Below, one piece after another: positions 52,737 to 61,713 of a stretch of 64,000 nucleotides of DNA (within the stretch, counting starts at the first letter, position 1; every line of letters begins with the position of its first letter). The position numbers and the translations under genes were made by a program. Source of the stretch: an uncultured Mucilaginibacter sp. (GTDB taxonomy: Bacteria > Bacteroidota > Bacteroidia > Sphingobacteriales > Sphingobacteriaceae); the NCBI GenBank assembly GCA_903864275.1, contig CAIPFE010000028.1, positions 186,001-250,000 of the forward strand, in the 5' to 3' direction. The notes below the pieces were generated by a model. It was given only the letters and a program-made list of their open reading frames with translations. It did no database searches and was not told where the DNA came from.

Positions 52737-53567
52737 ATGAACGCTTTACCGGAAAGCTTAACCACCGAGCAAATTGCCGAACTTATTGACCTGGTAAAAA
52801 GGGTCCACGGTTTTGATTTTTCGGATTATACAAAGGCATCATTAAAAAGAAGGATCACCCGGATAATGATGATAAAAAAAATAGGGTTTTATGACCTAAA
52901 GCACCTGTTAGTTAACAACCCTTCATTTTTTCAGGAATTTTTAGAAGAAATTACGGTAAATGTTACTGAGATGTTTCGCGACCCTGGTTTCTACAAAGCT
53001 TTAAGCCGCCTGGTTTTACCCTATCTTTCTACCTATCAGCAAATAAAAATATGGTCAGCCGGATGTTCGTCCGGGGAAGAACCTTACTCACTTGCAATTT
53101 TACTGAACGAGGCGCGTTTGAAAGAAAGGGCCTTTATTTACGGTACCGATATTAATACGGTAGTGCTAAAAGAAGCCCGCAAAGGGATTTACAGTTTTAG
53201 AAATATAAAAAACTATGCGGAGAACTATACTTTATCGGGTCTTCGCGGATCTTTAACTGATCATTTTACAACCATGTACGATGCAGCGGCGATTCATAAT
53301 GAGTTAAAAACAAACACCTTGTTTACGGTTCATAATTTGATTTCCGACACCGCCTTTAACGAATTTCAACTAATTTGCTGCAGAAATGTTTTCATTTATT
53401 TTGAGACGCCGCTTCAGGAGAAAATACTAAACCTTTTTTACAATAGTTTATGTCCGCATGGTTTTTTATGCCTCGGAAGTAAGGAAACAATCCGTTCTGA
53501 TCTATTTAAAATGAAATTTAAGGTCATTGATCAAAAAGAAAATATATACCAGAAAATTGGATTTTGA
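52737..53567 (+). CDS. cheR: CheR-type methyltransferase
   Basis: This is a 276-residue CheR-family protein: N-terminal helical domain (ITRIMMIKKIGFYDLKHLL), then the SAM-binding IKIWSAGCSSGEEPYSLAILL and YGTDINTVVLKEARKGIYS, then LICCRNVFIYF. CheR methylates glutamates of chemoreceptors using SAM. No chemoreceptor, CheA or CheW is present in the window. It starts two bases after the receiver frame and overlaps cheB. It probably modifies a target other than a classical chemoreceptor. Confidence 0.9.
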   Translation: MNALPESLTTEQIAELIDLVKRVHGFDFSDYTKASLKRRITRIMMIKKIGFYDLKHLLVNNPSFFQEFLEEITVNVTEMFRDPGFYKALSRLVLPYLSTYQQIKIWSAGCSSGEEPYSLAILLNEARLKERAFIYGTDINTVVLKEARKGIYSFRNIKNYAENYTLSGLRGSLTDHFTTMYDAAAIHNELKTNTLFTVHNLISDTAFNEFQLICCRNVFIYFETPLQEKILNLFYNSLCPHGFLCLGSKETIRSDLFKMKFKVIDQKENIYQKIGF

Positions 53568-54153
53568 CGAAAACATATCAGGCCGCTGGCACAACTCTGA
53601 TGTATTATTGTTGGGCGGCTCTGCGGGCTCATTTAACCTGATTTTCCAGGTCGTGAAAAATTTACCGCCTGATTTGAACAAAACTGTGATCATTGTTATC
53701 CACCGGAAAAAAAATTTTCAGAGTGATATAGAAAGAATGTTTTCCGAAAACAGCAGGATGCCTCTAAAGGAGATCAGTGACAAGGACAAAATAAATAAAA
53801 ACACTATCTACGTAGCCCCGGCAAACTATCATACTTTAATTGAAAAAGGAGGTTATTTTGGTTTAGATGTTTCGGACGCGGTGTGGTTCTCGAAGCCATC
53901 AATTGATATAACGTTTGAAAGTGCTGCTGAAGCTTTCGGGGAACGCTGTACGGCTATATTGTTTTCGGGGGCAAACAAGGACGGTGCCCAGGGGATGCTA
54001 AAACTAAAAAATGCAGGCTCATTAACCATCGTCCAGGACCCATCAGAGGCCGAAATGCCCGAAATGCCTGATGCAGCGATAAACATTAATGCGGTAGATT
54101 ACGTATTAGGTACAAATGAGATTTTTGAACTTTTAAAGACATCGTTGCTGTAG
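53527..54153 (+). CDS. cheB: CheB-type methylesterase without receiver domain
   Basis: This encodes up to 208 residues with the CheB catalytic domain only: GGSAGS (Ser nucleophile), VIIVIHRKKNFQSD (His), and FSGANKDGAQG (Asp). The N-terminal receiver domain of classical CheB is missing. The start overlaps cheR by 41 bases if the TTG at 53527 is used, or by 11 bases from a TTG at 53557; no ATG is available. Overlap implies translational coupling. It would remove methyl groups or deamidate glutamines of the same target as CheR. Confidence 0.88.
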   Translation: MIKKKIYTRKLDFDENISGRWHNSDVLLLGGSAGSFNLIFQVVKNLPPDLNKTVIIVIHRKKNFQSDIERMFSENSRMPLKEISDKDKINKNTIYVAPANYHTLIEKGGYFGLDVSDAVWFSKPSIDITFESAAEAFGERCTAILFSGANKDGAQGMLKLKNAGSLTIVQDPSEAEMPEMPDAAININAVDYVLGTNEIFELLKTSLL

Positions 54154-54227
54154 CTGTGGGACAGGTTTTATTGACTTTAAAAACTATCTTATTCAAACAA
54201 AAAAGGACATTATCTATTTTATCCGAA

Positions 54228-56171
54228 ATGATTCCAATTAACATTCTTATTGTTGACGACAAAGAAGAAAATATCATCGCACTCGACGCTCTGCTCAATC
54301 GTGATGATATCAGGATTTTTTCTACCAGATCTCCAAACGACGCCCTTAAAATTGCCTGGGAAAACCCGATCGCTATTGCTTTGATAGATGTTCAAATGCC
54401 CGGAATGGATGGTTTTGAATTGGCAGAAACGCTGAAGTCAAACCAGCGCACCAAAGACATTCTGATTATTTTCGTAACCGCAATATCAAAGGAAGTTAAG
54501 TATGCCGTTAAGGGTTTTGGAACGGGGGCAATAGACTACCTTTATAAACCACTGGATGTTAATGTAACATTAGCAAAAGTCGACTCATTTATTCAATTGG
54601 CCCGTCAGCAAGCCGACATTAAACAGAAAAATGTTGAACTTCAAAATTTTGCTGTCGTAGTAAAAAACTCGGCCGATATTATTTGTTCTGTCGATGCAAA
54701 AAATTTTGTTATACAGGATATCAACCCCGCAGTTAAAAAAATTATAGGTTATAGCCAGGAGGATGTCCTGGGTAAATGCATTATTGATTTTGCAGTTGAA
54801 GGTCAAAGGGATGCATTTCGTAAAAAACTTGAAACAGTAAAAGACAGTTTAGGCACTACAGTCTTCGATTTTCAGTTTAACACCTTTAATAAGAACGTAA
54901 TTTGGGTGGAATGCCGTGCCGCGTGGCAAAACAAAACTATCTTTTTAAATATCAGCGATATTTCCGCGCAAAAAAGCTATCAAAACCAACTCATTACATC
55001 AAAGGAAACGGCTGAACATGGAAAAAAGGTAAAAGAAATATTTTTAGCTAACATGAGCCATGAGCTGCGCACGCCTGTTAACGGAATTATCGGCTTGACC
55101 AACTTGTTACGCAAAACGCACCTTGATGAACAGCAGAACAGCATGGTTGACCTGCTTGAAGTATCATCCGAATCACTATTGGGTGTAATTAATGATGTGC
55201 TGGATATTGCGAAGATGGAGGCCGGCAAATTTAGTATTGTAAGGTCGTCAAATAATGTTCATGACCTGCTCAGGTCAGTATATGGTTTATTAAAGTTTAA
55301 AGCCGACGAAAATAATATTGAATTTATATTGACGATCGCTCCTGATGTTCCTGTAAATTTAGTGGTCGACTCGCTGCGTTTAAACCAGATTTTAATGAAT
55401 TTATTGAGCAATGCCATTAAATTTACGGAACGTGGTTATGTAAGGTTAGAGGTTTTGGTATTGGAAAAAAATGAAGAACGTGTGCAATTAAAGTTCACCG
55501 TTGAAGATACCGGGATTGGGATACCCGAAGGCCGGTTGGCCAGTGTTTTTGATTCGTTTGAGCAGGCTGAAGAAGATACGGCCGCTAAATACGGCGGAAC
55601 AGGTTTAGGGCTTGCCATTGTAAAAAAGCTGGTTGAATTAAAAGGAGGGGAGCTTGTAGTAGCAAGCAAGCAAGGTAAAGGCAGCACATTTAGTTTTATT
55701 AATTGGTACGCTATAGCCGTGAAGCCCAAAGAAAAAACCGCCTTTAAAACCGGGCAGGTACTCGAACAATTTGAAAACGTCCGTCTGTTAGTAGCCGAAG
55801 ACAACCTGGTTAACCAGTTTATATTGTCAAAAATGCTTAAAGATTGGAACATTGAAGTTGAAATGGTTGATAACGGGCAAACAGTGCTTGATAAACTACA
55901 GGCTAACCACTACGACCTGGTATTAATGGATACCCACATGCCCGAGATGAACGGTTACCAGGCAGCTAAAGCGATACGAAAGAATTTTTCGGAGCCCAAA
56001 AGAAGTATCCCTATCATCTCACTGTCGGCGGCATCGTTTGACTATGAACAGGAAGAGGCACTTTTATCGGGAATGAATGATGTATTGTCGAAGCCATTTC
56101 AACCGCAGGAACTTCACCGGAAGATCAAACGCTTGTTAAAGATAGGAGAGATGGTTAAAGTGCAAGTTTAG
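54228..56171 (+). CDS. Soluble hybrid histidine kinase REC-PAS-HK-REC
   Basis: From the ATG at 54228 the protein has 647 residues and no membrane segment. An N-terminal receiver (Asp54 in ALIDVQMPGMDG, Lys in YLYKPLD), a PAS domain (about 142-250), kinase with His278 in SHELRTP, ATPase boxes NLLSNAIKF, DTGIGIP and GGTGLGLAI, then a C-terminal receiver with Asp568 in LVLMDTHMPEMNG. It likely receives phosphate from or interacts with the CHASE3 kinase. It lies 74 bases after cheB. The GTG at 54156 would add 24 residues before the receiver and is less likely. Its 3' end overlaps the convergent ogt gene by 17 bases. Confidence 0.92.
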   Translation: MIPINILIVDDKEENIIALDALLNRDDIRIFSTRSPNDALKIAWENPIAIALIDVQMPGMDGFELAETLKSNQRTKDILIIFVTAISKEVKYAVKGFGTGAIDYLYKPLDVNVTLAKVDSFIQLARQQADIKQKNVELQNFAVVVKNSADIICSVDAKNFVIQDINPAVKKIIGYSQEDVLGKCIIDFAVEGQRDAFRKKLETVKDSLGTTVFDFQFNTFNKNVIWVECRAAWQNKTIFLNISDISAQKSYQNQLITSKETAEHGKKVKEIFLANMSHELRTPVNGIIGLTNLLRKTHLDEQQNSMVDLLEVSSESLLGVINDVLDIAKMEAGKFSIVRSSNNVHDLLRSVYGLLKFKADENNIEFILTIAPDVPVNLVVDSLRLNQILMNLLSNAIKFTERGYVRLEVLVLEKNEERVQLKFTVEDTGIGIPEGRLASVFDSFEQAEEDTAAKYGGTGLGLAIVKKLVELKGGELVVASKQGKGSTFSFINWYAIAVKPKEKTAFKTGQVLEQFENVRLLVAEDNLVNQFILSKMLKDWNIEVEMVDNGQTVLDKLQANHYDLVLMDTHMPEMNGYQAAKAIRKNFSEPKRSIPIISLSAASFDYEQEEALLSGMNDVLSKPFQPQELHRKIKRLLKIGEMVKVQV

Positions 56172-56640
56172 TTTGTCCGGTACCCATTACGCGCGCTTCG
56201 TGTTCAAGCAACCATTTTTTACGCCAAATACCGCATCCAAAACCGGTTAAGCTGCCATCTGACCCTATAACACGGTGACAGGGAACAACAATTATCAAAT
56301 GATTTTTGCCATTTGCCGATGCAATTGCCCTTATGCCCAATGGGTTATTCATAAATTTTGATTGCTGCATATAGCTGATGGTATGGCCGAAATCTATTTT
56401 AAGCAGTTGATCCCAAACCTTTTGCTGAAAAGGTGAACCAATCTGTTTGATGGGCAGATCAAATACCTTACGCTCACCGGCAAAATATTCGTCTAATTGT
56501 TGAACAGCTTTTTTTAATAAGGGTGTTTCGGGAGGCGTTGCCTCAAACTCCTCATCAAGCATGTAAATGGAGGTGATGCAATCATCTTCTTCGGTGATCC
56601 TCGCAAAACCAATGGGTGTTTTGTAATAGCAAAGTGGCAT
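56155..56640 (-). CDS. ogt: Methylated-DNA-protein cysteine methyltransferase
   Basis: This is a 161-residue suicide repair protein. It takes the methyl group from O6-methylguanine to Cys121 in VVPCHRVIG. The DNA-binding helix block is SPFQQKVWDQLLKIDFGHTISY, and the asparagine hinge is ASANGKNHLIIVVP. Length matches Ogt/Ada C-terminal type. It overlaps the kinase 3' end tail to tail by 17 bases. Upstream is a decayed REP-like element. Confidence 0.95.
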   Translation of the reverse strand: MPLCYYKTPIGFARITEEDDCITSIYMLDEEFEATPPETPLLKKAVQQLDEYFAGERKVFDLPIKQIGSPFQQKVWDQLLKIDFGHTISYMQQSKFMNNPLGIRAIASANGKNHLIIVVPCHRVIGSDGSLTGFGCGIWRKKWLLEHEARVMGTGQTKLAL

Positions 56641-56703
56641 GGGTGCATATTGTATTGGTCGCTAAATTATATCAAATTAAAATCATATTCAACCCTATTG
56701 TTT

Positions 56704-56816
56704 CGATGGTTTATACCAGTCGCTGACATATTGCGTCCTTTCAAGACTTTTTCTGTTTTAGCCACAAAAGGGCGAAATATTCCAAACGCGGGATGAAGTC
56801 TTGCGCATTAACATAA
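56704..56816. repeat. Decayed copy of three-hairpin REP-like element
   Basis: The order of parts is the same as at 33319-33426: CGATGG-TTTATACC-AGTCGC, GACATATTGCGTCCTTTCAAG, then AGCCACAAAAGGGCGAAATAT and GGGATGAAGTCTTGCG. Substitutions break the stems, so it is an old copy. It lies between ogt and ccmB. Confidence 0.75.
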
Positions 56817-56834
56817 AGTCATGTGACTAATAGC

Positions 56835-56842
56835 TATCTTTA
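56835..56842 (+). promoter_or_regulatory. -7 box four bases from ccmB ATG
   Basis: TATCTTTA matches TAnnTTTG except the last base. The ATG at 56847 follows after four bases, as for the helicase gene, suggesting a leaderless mRNA. No -33 match is clear. Confidence 0.4.
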
Positions 56843-56846
56843 CCCC

Positions 56847-57530
56847 ATGCAACTCTTCAACCAAACCTGGGTCCTTTTCAAAAAGGAAATTGTGCTGGAA
56901 TGGCGTTCAAAATACGCCTTTAACGGTGTGTTGCTGTATGTAGTGTCAACTGTGTTTATTTGCTACATCTCGTTCAACTTAAATCCCGGCTTTAGCGGAA
57001 GCAAAAGTTATCCTGTTGTTTGGAATGTTTTGTTCTGGATAATTATGTTATTTGCGTCGGTTAACGCCATCGCCAAAAGCTTTATGCAGGAGAGTAAAAG
57101 CCGTTTGCTCTATTATTATTCCATAGCCAGTCCGCAGGCTATCATACTTTCAAAAACAATTTATAACATCCTGTTAATGTCCCTGCTCAGTATCCTGGCA
57201 TTGCTGGTTTACCTGCTTTTTTTTACCAATACTATTGGCGACCCGTTATTTTATTTTTTAACCGTATTGCTGGGAAGTATCAGCTTTTCTACTGTTTTCA
57301 CTATGATCTCTGCTATTGCCTCAAAAGCGGGAAACAATGGCACGTTAATGGCCATTTTGAGTTTCCCGGTTATTATCCCCGTTATTTTATTGCTGATAAG
57401 GCTCAGTAAAAACGCGATGGATGGCATTGAACGTAGTTTTAGCTACAGTAACATGGGTGTGCTTTTGGCGATTAATGTTATTGTGATAGCCACGGCCCTG
57501 TTGCTTTTCCCTTTTTTATGGCGCGATTGA
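56847..57530 (+). CDS. ccmB: Heme exporter CcmB
   Basis: From the ATG at 56847 this encodes 227 residues with six transmembrane helices. It matches CcmB, the membrane part of the CcmAB transporter needed for cytochrome c maturation (system I), which drives release of heme-loaded CcmE: FKKEIVLEWRSKYAFNGVLLYVVST at the start and SFSTVFTMISAIASKAGNNGTLMAILSFPVIIPVIL. The ATPase ccmA is not in the window. A GTG at 56823 would add eight residues. The downstream spacer is an octamer element. Confidence 0.93.
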   Translation: MQLFNQTWVLFKKEIVLEWRSKYAFNGVLLYVVSTVFICYISFNLNPGFSGSKSYPVVWNVLFWIIMLFASVNAIAKSFMQESKSRLLYYYSIASPQAIILSKTIYNILLMSLLSILALLVYLLFFTNTIGDPLFYFLTVLLGSISFSTVFTMISAIASKAGNNGTLMAILSFPVIIPVILLLIRLSKNAMDGIERSFSYSNMGVLLAINVIVIATALLLFPFLWRD

Positions 57531-57535
57531 GGTTG

Positions 57536-57722
57536 AGTCGGAAAGTCCGAAAGAAGCAGCAGCTAAATACCTCCCCTGCCGGCGGAAATTATTCACATTA
57601 TTATTGTCATTTAAAGGTGTTGATGAAGGCTACACCATTTAGAGGGCGCTAAAATGATTCCCCAACCCGCCCGTTAATCTAAAAAAATCTTTCGGACTTT
57701 CGGACTTTCGGACTTTCGGACT
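57536..57722. repeat. Element bounded by AGTCSGAA and TTCGGACT arrays
   Basis: Two units AGTCGGAA, AGTCCGAA (57536-57551) begin five bases after the ccmB stop. Four tandem TTCGGACT units (57691-57722) close the element and run into TATCTTAG, a possible -7 box of the next gene. The two arrays are inverted with respect to each other. The 139 bases between them hold no ORF. Confidence 0.85.
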
Positions 57723-57759
57723 ATCTTAGCATTTTGAAAATAAACTATAATTTTACCCG

Positions 57760-58947
57760 ATGCGATTCCCCTGGCTCATCTTAATTTGTGTATTTTTCCC
57801 GTTTGCTGTTTTTGCCCAAAACGGCATTATCAGCGGTACCGTAACCAATGCCGACAGTAAAAAACCATTACCGCGGGCGAGCGTTTTTTTAAGTAATTCC
57901 GCAATTGGGTCTGCGACCAACGAGGACGGCAAGTACCTCCTCAGCGGTATAAGGCCCGGCCAATATACATTGGTAGTAAGCATATTGGGGTACGAAGAAT
58001 ATTCAAAAACTATCCTGGTTGGTCGCGAACCCATAAAACTTGATATTGAACTGGCACAAAAGCCGCTGCAGCTCAGAGAGGTAGTAATTTCATCAAGCGC
58101 CGACTGGAAAAAAAATTATGAGGCATTCAGAAAGGAGTTTATCGGCACAGATGAAAATGCTAAATATTGCGAGGTTATTAACCCGCATATCCTCAATTTA
58201 ACTTATAATCCATCAAAACAATTATTACATGCAGACGCCGATGAGTTTTTGGTTGTTGAGAATAAGGCGCTGGGTTACCGCGTAAAATTTTTGCTCAATG
58301 ATTTTAAAATTGATAAAATAGCGGGGCTGATTTCCAGGGAAGGACAGCAGGTTTTTGAAGAACTCCCAGGCAGCGAAGCGCAGAAAAAAAGGTGGCACGA
58401 GAAACGCGAAGAAGCTTATTATGGTTCTGCTATGCATTTTTACCGTTCGTTATACGCCGATAAATTAGCCGAACAGGGTTTTCAGATATACAGGTTATCC
58501 CGTTATCTTAATCCCGAAAGGCCCGAAGAGGAAGTGATCAGGCGTAAGATAAAATACTTTACCGAAATAAGGAGGGCAGATTCTGCAAATTACTGGATAA
58601 GCCTGGCAAATAAATCAAAATATTACCGCGATAATTTAATTAAACCGGCACTATTTACGTTTGAAATCCTGAACCGGGATGAGCAGCAGGGATTATTCGA
58701 TATACATTTTCAAAATTATTTATATGTGGTCTATACTAAAAAAACGGATGATGTATACAATAAGGATTTGTACAGGCCAATGGACATGCCAAATTACGCG
58801 GTAAGTGTTGTTACGTTAATGGCGCCCTATGCAATATTTGACATGAATGGAATTATAGTAGCAAATGCGCCGATTTATGAAGGGACATGGTCGAGAGACA
58901 GGCTTTCGGATATGTTGCCGGTTGATTATGTGCCTGATCAGAAGTGA
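57760..58947 (+). CDS. Exported carboxypeptidase-like regulatory domain protein
   Basis: This encodes 395 residues with a signal peptide ending in FAVFAQ. Residues ~22-105 are a CarboxypepD_reg-like beta sandwich (ISGTVTNADSKKPLPRASVFLSNSAIGSATNEDGKYLLSGIRPGQYTLVVSILGYEEY), the domain found at the N-terminus of TonB-dependent receptors. The rest is not a barrel: it is a soluble domain with a conserved NPHILNLTYNPSKQLLHADADEFLVVENKALGYRVKFLLNDF block. Function is unknown, presumably at the cell envelope. Confidence 0.82.
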   Translation: MRFPWLILICVFFPFAVFAQNGIISGTVTNADSKKPLPRASVFLSNSAIGSATNEDGKYLLSGIRPGQYTLVVSILGYEEYSKTILVGREPIKLDIELAQKPLQLREVVISSSADWKKNYEAFRKEFIGTDENAKYCEVINPHILNLTYNPSKQLLHADADEFLVVENKALGYRVKFLLNDFKIDKIAGLISREGQQVFEELPGSEAQKKRWHEKREEAYYGSAMHFYRSLYADKLAEQGFQIYRLSRYLNPERPEEEVIRRKIKYFTEIRRADSANYWISLANKSKYYRDNLIKPALFTFEILNRDEQQGLFDIHFQNYLYVVYTKKTDDVYNKDLYRPMDMPNYAVSVVTLMAPYAIFDMNGIIVANAPIYEGTWSRDRLSDMLPVDYVPDQK

Positions 58948-58968
58948 ACCAATGAACCAATGAACAAA
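58945..58968. repeat. TGAACCAA octamer array at stop codon
   Basis: TGAACCAA, TGAACCAA, TGAACAAA (58945-58968) start with the TGA stop codon of the preceding gene itself. Confidence 0.65.
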
Positions 58969-58995
58969 AACAGTACCTTTACCGCGTAAAAAAGT

Positions 58996-59670
58996 ATGAA
59001 ATTTATATATCAAACCTGGTGGAAAGTATTGGCGGTCCTGATCATTCTTTACACTTTAATCGCAGGGTTTTTGTTTGGCGTGCCAACCCTTCCGATATTG
59101 CACGAAACAATCAGGAACACTTATTTCCACGTGCCTATGTGGATAGCCATGTTCACTGTTTTTACCATATCGGTAGTTTATAGTGTCCTGTATTTGAATA
59201 CGGGCAAGGAGGAATACGACCTGGTGGCCGTTGAATGCGTTAATACCGGTACCTTTTTTTATGTTTTAGGTTTAATTACCGGGATGATGTGGGCAAAATT
59301 TACCTGGGGTGCATTTTGGAGTAATGATCCCAAACAAAATAGTGCAGCAATTGCTTTTTTACTTTATTGCGCTTATGCCGTATTGCGGAATTCGATCGAT
59401 GAAGAACAGAAACGGGCCAAAATATCCGCCATATACAATATTTTCGCATTCCCGATAATGGTTGTGCTGATCATGGTTTTGCCGCGAATGACTGATTCCC
59501 TGCACCCCGGCAACGGTGGAAACCCCGCCTTTGGCAAGCTCGACATGGATAACCGCATGCGAGTGGTATTATACCCCGCTTTTATTGCCTGGAGCGCCAT
59601 TGCCGTTTGGATAGCGTCGCTCCGCTATCGCATCCGCTTAATTGAGTATAAAAGGAACGAAATAAATTAA
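58996..59670 (+). CDS. ccmC: Cytochrome c biogenesis protein CcmC
   Basis: This is a 224-residue heme-handling membrane protein with six helices. It moves heme to CcmE in system I cytochrome c maturation. The tryptophan-rich heme loop is KFTWGAFWSNDPKQNSAAIAF, which keeps WGxFW and DPK but has Asn where many family members have Trp (WWD motif). Heme-ligand histidines are in ETIRNTYFHVPMW and DSLHPGNGG. ccmD follows after one base. Confidence 0.93.
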   Translation: MKFIYQTWWKVLAVLIILYTLIAGFLFGVPTLPILHETIRNTYFHVPMWIAMFTVFTISVVYSVLYLNTGKEEYDLVAVECVNTGTFFYVLGLITGMMWAKFTWGAFWSNDPKQNSAAIAFLLYCAYAVLRNSIDEEQKRAKISAIYNIFAFPIMVVLIMVLPRMTDSLHPGNGGNPAFGKLDMDNRMRVVLYPAFIAWSAIAVWIASLRYRIRLIEYKRNEIN

Positions 59671-59671
59671 C

Positions 59672-59881
59672 ATGAAGAAAATATCTGTTTTAGCATCTTT
59701 GCTGTTTGCGTATGCCGCTGCCTTTGCCCAGCAAAGCGCACCAGTTGAAATGGCTGATGAAATGCGTAGTTCGGGCAAAATATACGTCGTAATTGCAACT
59801 ATAGTTATCATTTTTACCGGTTTGGCGATCTATTTATTTTCGATTGACAGAAGGTTAAAAAAAATCGAGAAGGAAAAGTAG
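59672..59881 (+). CDS. CcmD family protein
   Basis: This encodes 69 residues with a signal-like N-terminus (KISVLASLLFAYAAAFAQ), one transmembrane helix (YVVIATIVIIFTGLAIYLFSI) and the conserved basic end DRRLKKIEKEK. It matches the small CcmD-like proteins that release heme-bound CcmE from CcmC. Starts one base after ccmC. Confidence 0.88.
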   Translation: MKKISVLASLLFAYAAAFAQQSAPVEMADEMRSSGKIYVVIATIVIIFTGLAIYLFSIDRRLKKIEKEK

Positions 59882-60034
59882 TTCAAAAGTTCGTCCCATA
59901 CTGTCTAAACATACATCGTAATGTAAGATTAAGCAGGTGGCAATAAACTGGCAACAATATATTTGCGATTTTCGTAAAAAAAGTATCATTTTTGTGCACT
60001 TTTTTAACGATTTAATAATTACTAAATAATATTT

Positions 60035-61471
60035 ATGACTACAAATAATTCGGTTGCTGATGACGATACCCACTTTTTTGGTGACGTTTGCAAGAATTTT
60101 GATTATGCAGCACAATTTACGAAACATGATGCCGGTTTACTCGACCAGATAAAATCATGTAACAGCGTTTACAGGTTTCGCTTCCCCATCCGCAGGGGAA
60201 ATGGTTTCGAAGTGATAGATGCCTGGCGTGTTGAACATTCACAGCATCAGTCGCCAACAAAGGGTGGTATCCGCTACAGCGAAATGGTTAATGAGGATGA
60301 AGTAATGGCCCTCGCAGCGCTTATGACTTATAAGTGCGCTATAGTAAATGTGCCTTTTGGCGGGGCCAAAGGCGGTATAAAGATCAATCCTAAAAACTAT
60401 AACCTCCAGGAACTGGAAAATATTACCCGCAGGTATACTGTTGAGCTGATCAAGAAAAACTTTATCGGCCCGAGCATTGATGTACCGGCGCCTGATTATG
60501 GATCGGGTGAGCGTGAAATGAGCTGGATAGCCGATACCTATGCCACGATGAACCCAGGCCAGTTAGACGCGATGGGCGCCGTAACGGGTAAACCAATTGC
60601 GTTACAGGGCATTGCCGGCCGGCGTGAGGCAACCGGAAGGGGAGTTGCCATTGCCATACGCGAATGTGTGAGTGTGGGCGAGGATATGAAAAGAATTGGC
60701 CTGCTGCCGGGAATATCGGGCAAAAAGGTAATTGTGCAGGGCCTGGGTAATGTGGGTTATTATTCGGCTAAGTTCCTTTCTGAGTTTGGCGCACTTATCG
60801 TTGGTTTGTGCGAGTTTGAAGGGGCCATTTATAATGCCGATGGCCTCGATATTGAGGCTGTTTTTCAGCACCGCAAAGCAACCGGGACTATTTTAGGTTA
60901 TCCCGGATCTAAAAAGGAATTCAAAAATTCAGCAGAAGGGTTAGAACAGCCTTGTGATATTTTAGTCCCCGCAGCGTTGGAAAACCAGATCACCGAATCA
61001 AATGTTAAGAATATAAAAGCAAAGATAATAGCAGAGGGAGCTAACGGGCCCACTTCTCCGGAAGCGGAAGCTATTTTTTATAAAAACGGCGGTATCATCA
61101 TTCCTGATATGTATGTAAACGCCGGCGGTGTAACTGTATCTTACTTTGAGTGGCTTAAAAACCTTTCGCACGTGGCATTTGGCCGTATTAACCGCCGGTT
61201 CGAAGAAAATACCAATCTTAACATGGTAAACATGGTCGAAGGTATAACCGGCGTAGCTTTAACCCCGATACAGCGCTCAACCATTATAAAAGGGGCAACA
61301 GAGCTTGAACTTGTAAATTCAGGGCTTGAGGATACAATGATCCGCTCGTACCACGAAATACGCGAAACCTATAAAGCCAACGAAAAAATTGACACTCTCC
61401 GTACAGCTGCTTTTGTAGGCGCTATTAATAAGATAGCAGTATCTTACCAAAACCTTGGTGTTTGGCCTTGA
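60035..61471 (+). CDS. Glutamate dehydrogenase (Glu/Leu/Phe/Val family)
   Basis: This is a 478-residue oxidative or reductive amino acid dehydrogenase linking 2-oxoglutarate and ammonia to glutamate. The substrate block is [13 protein letters not shown], with [14 protein letters not shown] containing the catalytic Lys112. The coenzyme-binding glycine motif is [15 protein letters not shown]. It is a cytosolic hexamer in the family. It interrupts the ccm genes, a layout I believe is common in Sphingobacteriaceae. A TATCATTTTTG stretch at 59988-59998 may hold its promoter. The 3' side has a hairpin repeat. Confidence 0.92.
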   Translation: MTTNNSVADDDTHFFGDVCKNFDYAAQFTKHDAGLLDQIKSCNSVYRFRFPIRRGNGFEVIDAWRVEHSQHQSPTKGGIRYSEMVNEDEVMALAALMTYKCAIVNVPFGGAKGGIKINPKNYNLQELENITRRYTVELIKKNFIGPSIDVPAPDYGSGEREMSWIADTYATMNPGQLDAMGAVTGKPIALQGIAGRREATGRGVAIAIRECVSVGEDMKRIGLLPGISGKKVIVQGLGNVGYYSAKFLSEFGALIVGLCEFEGAIYNADGLDIEAVFQHRKATGTILGYPGSKKEFKNSAEGLEQPCDILVPAALENQITESNVKNIKAKIIAEGANGPTSPEAEAIFYKNGGIIIPDMYVNAGGVTVSYFEWLKNLSHVAFGRINRRFEENTNLNMVNMVEGITGVALTPIQRSTIIKGATELELVNSGLEDTMIRSYHEIRETYKANEKIDTLRTAAFVGAINKIAVSYQNLGVWP

Positions 61472-61487
61472 TTTTTGCTCGTAACGG

Positions 61488-61555
61488 CCTTTGTAATTCT
61501 TTGTGAACTTAGTGATAAATTTTTAACACGAAGGACACAAAGAATTGCACAGAGG
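61488..61555. repeat. CTTTGTG-word hairpin after glutamate dehydrogenase
   Basis: AATTCTTTGTG (61495-61505) and CACAAAGAATT (61536-61546) are perfect 11-bp arms within longer imperfect arms 61488-61514 and 61527-61555 (CTTAGTG facing CACGAAG). It begins 16 bases after the dehydrogenase stop and could end its transcript. Confidence 0.8.
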
Positions 61556-61713
61556 TCACAAAGAGCCTGTTTCTTTTAGAAAATAGATGGACTTTAAATT
61601 TTATAATTCAATTTCAAAACAGCCATTTTATTTCAACATTTGCTTGCAATTTCTTCAACTTTATTATGTTCAATTAATTAGTTAAAGTTCTTACTTTTAT
61701 CCTGTTGACCAGG

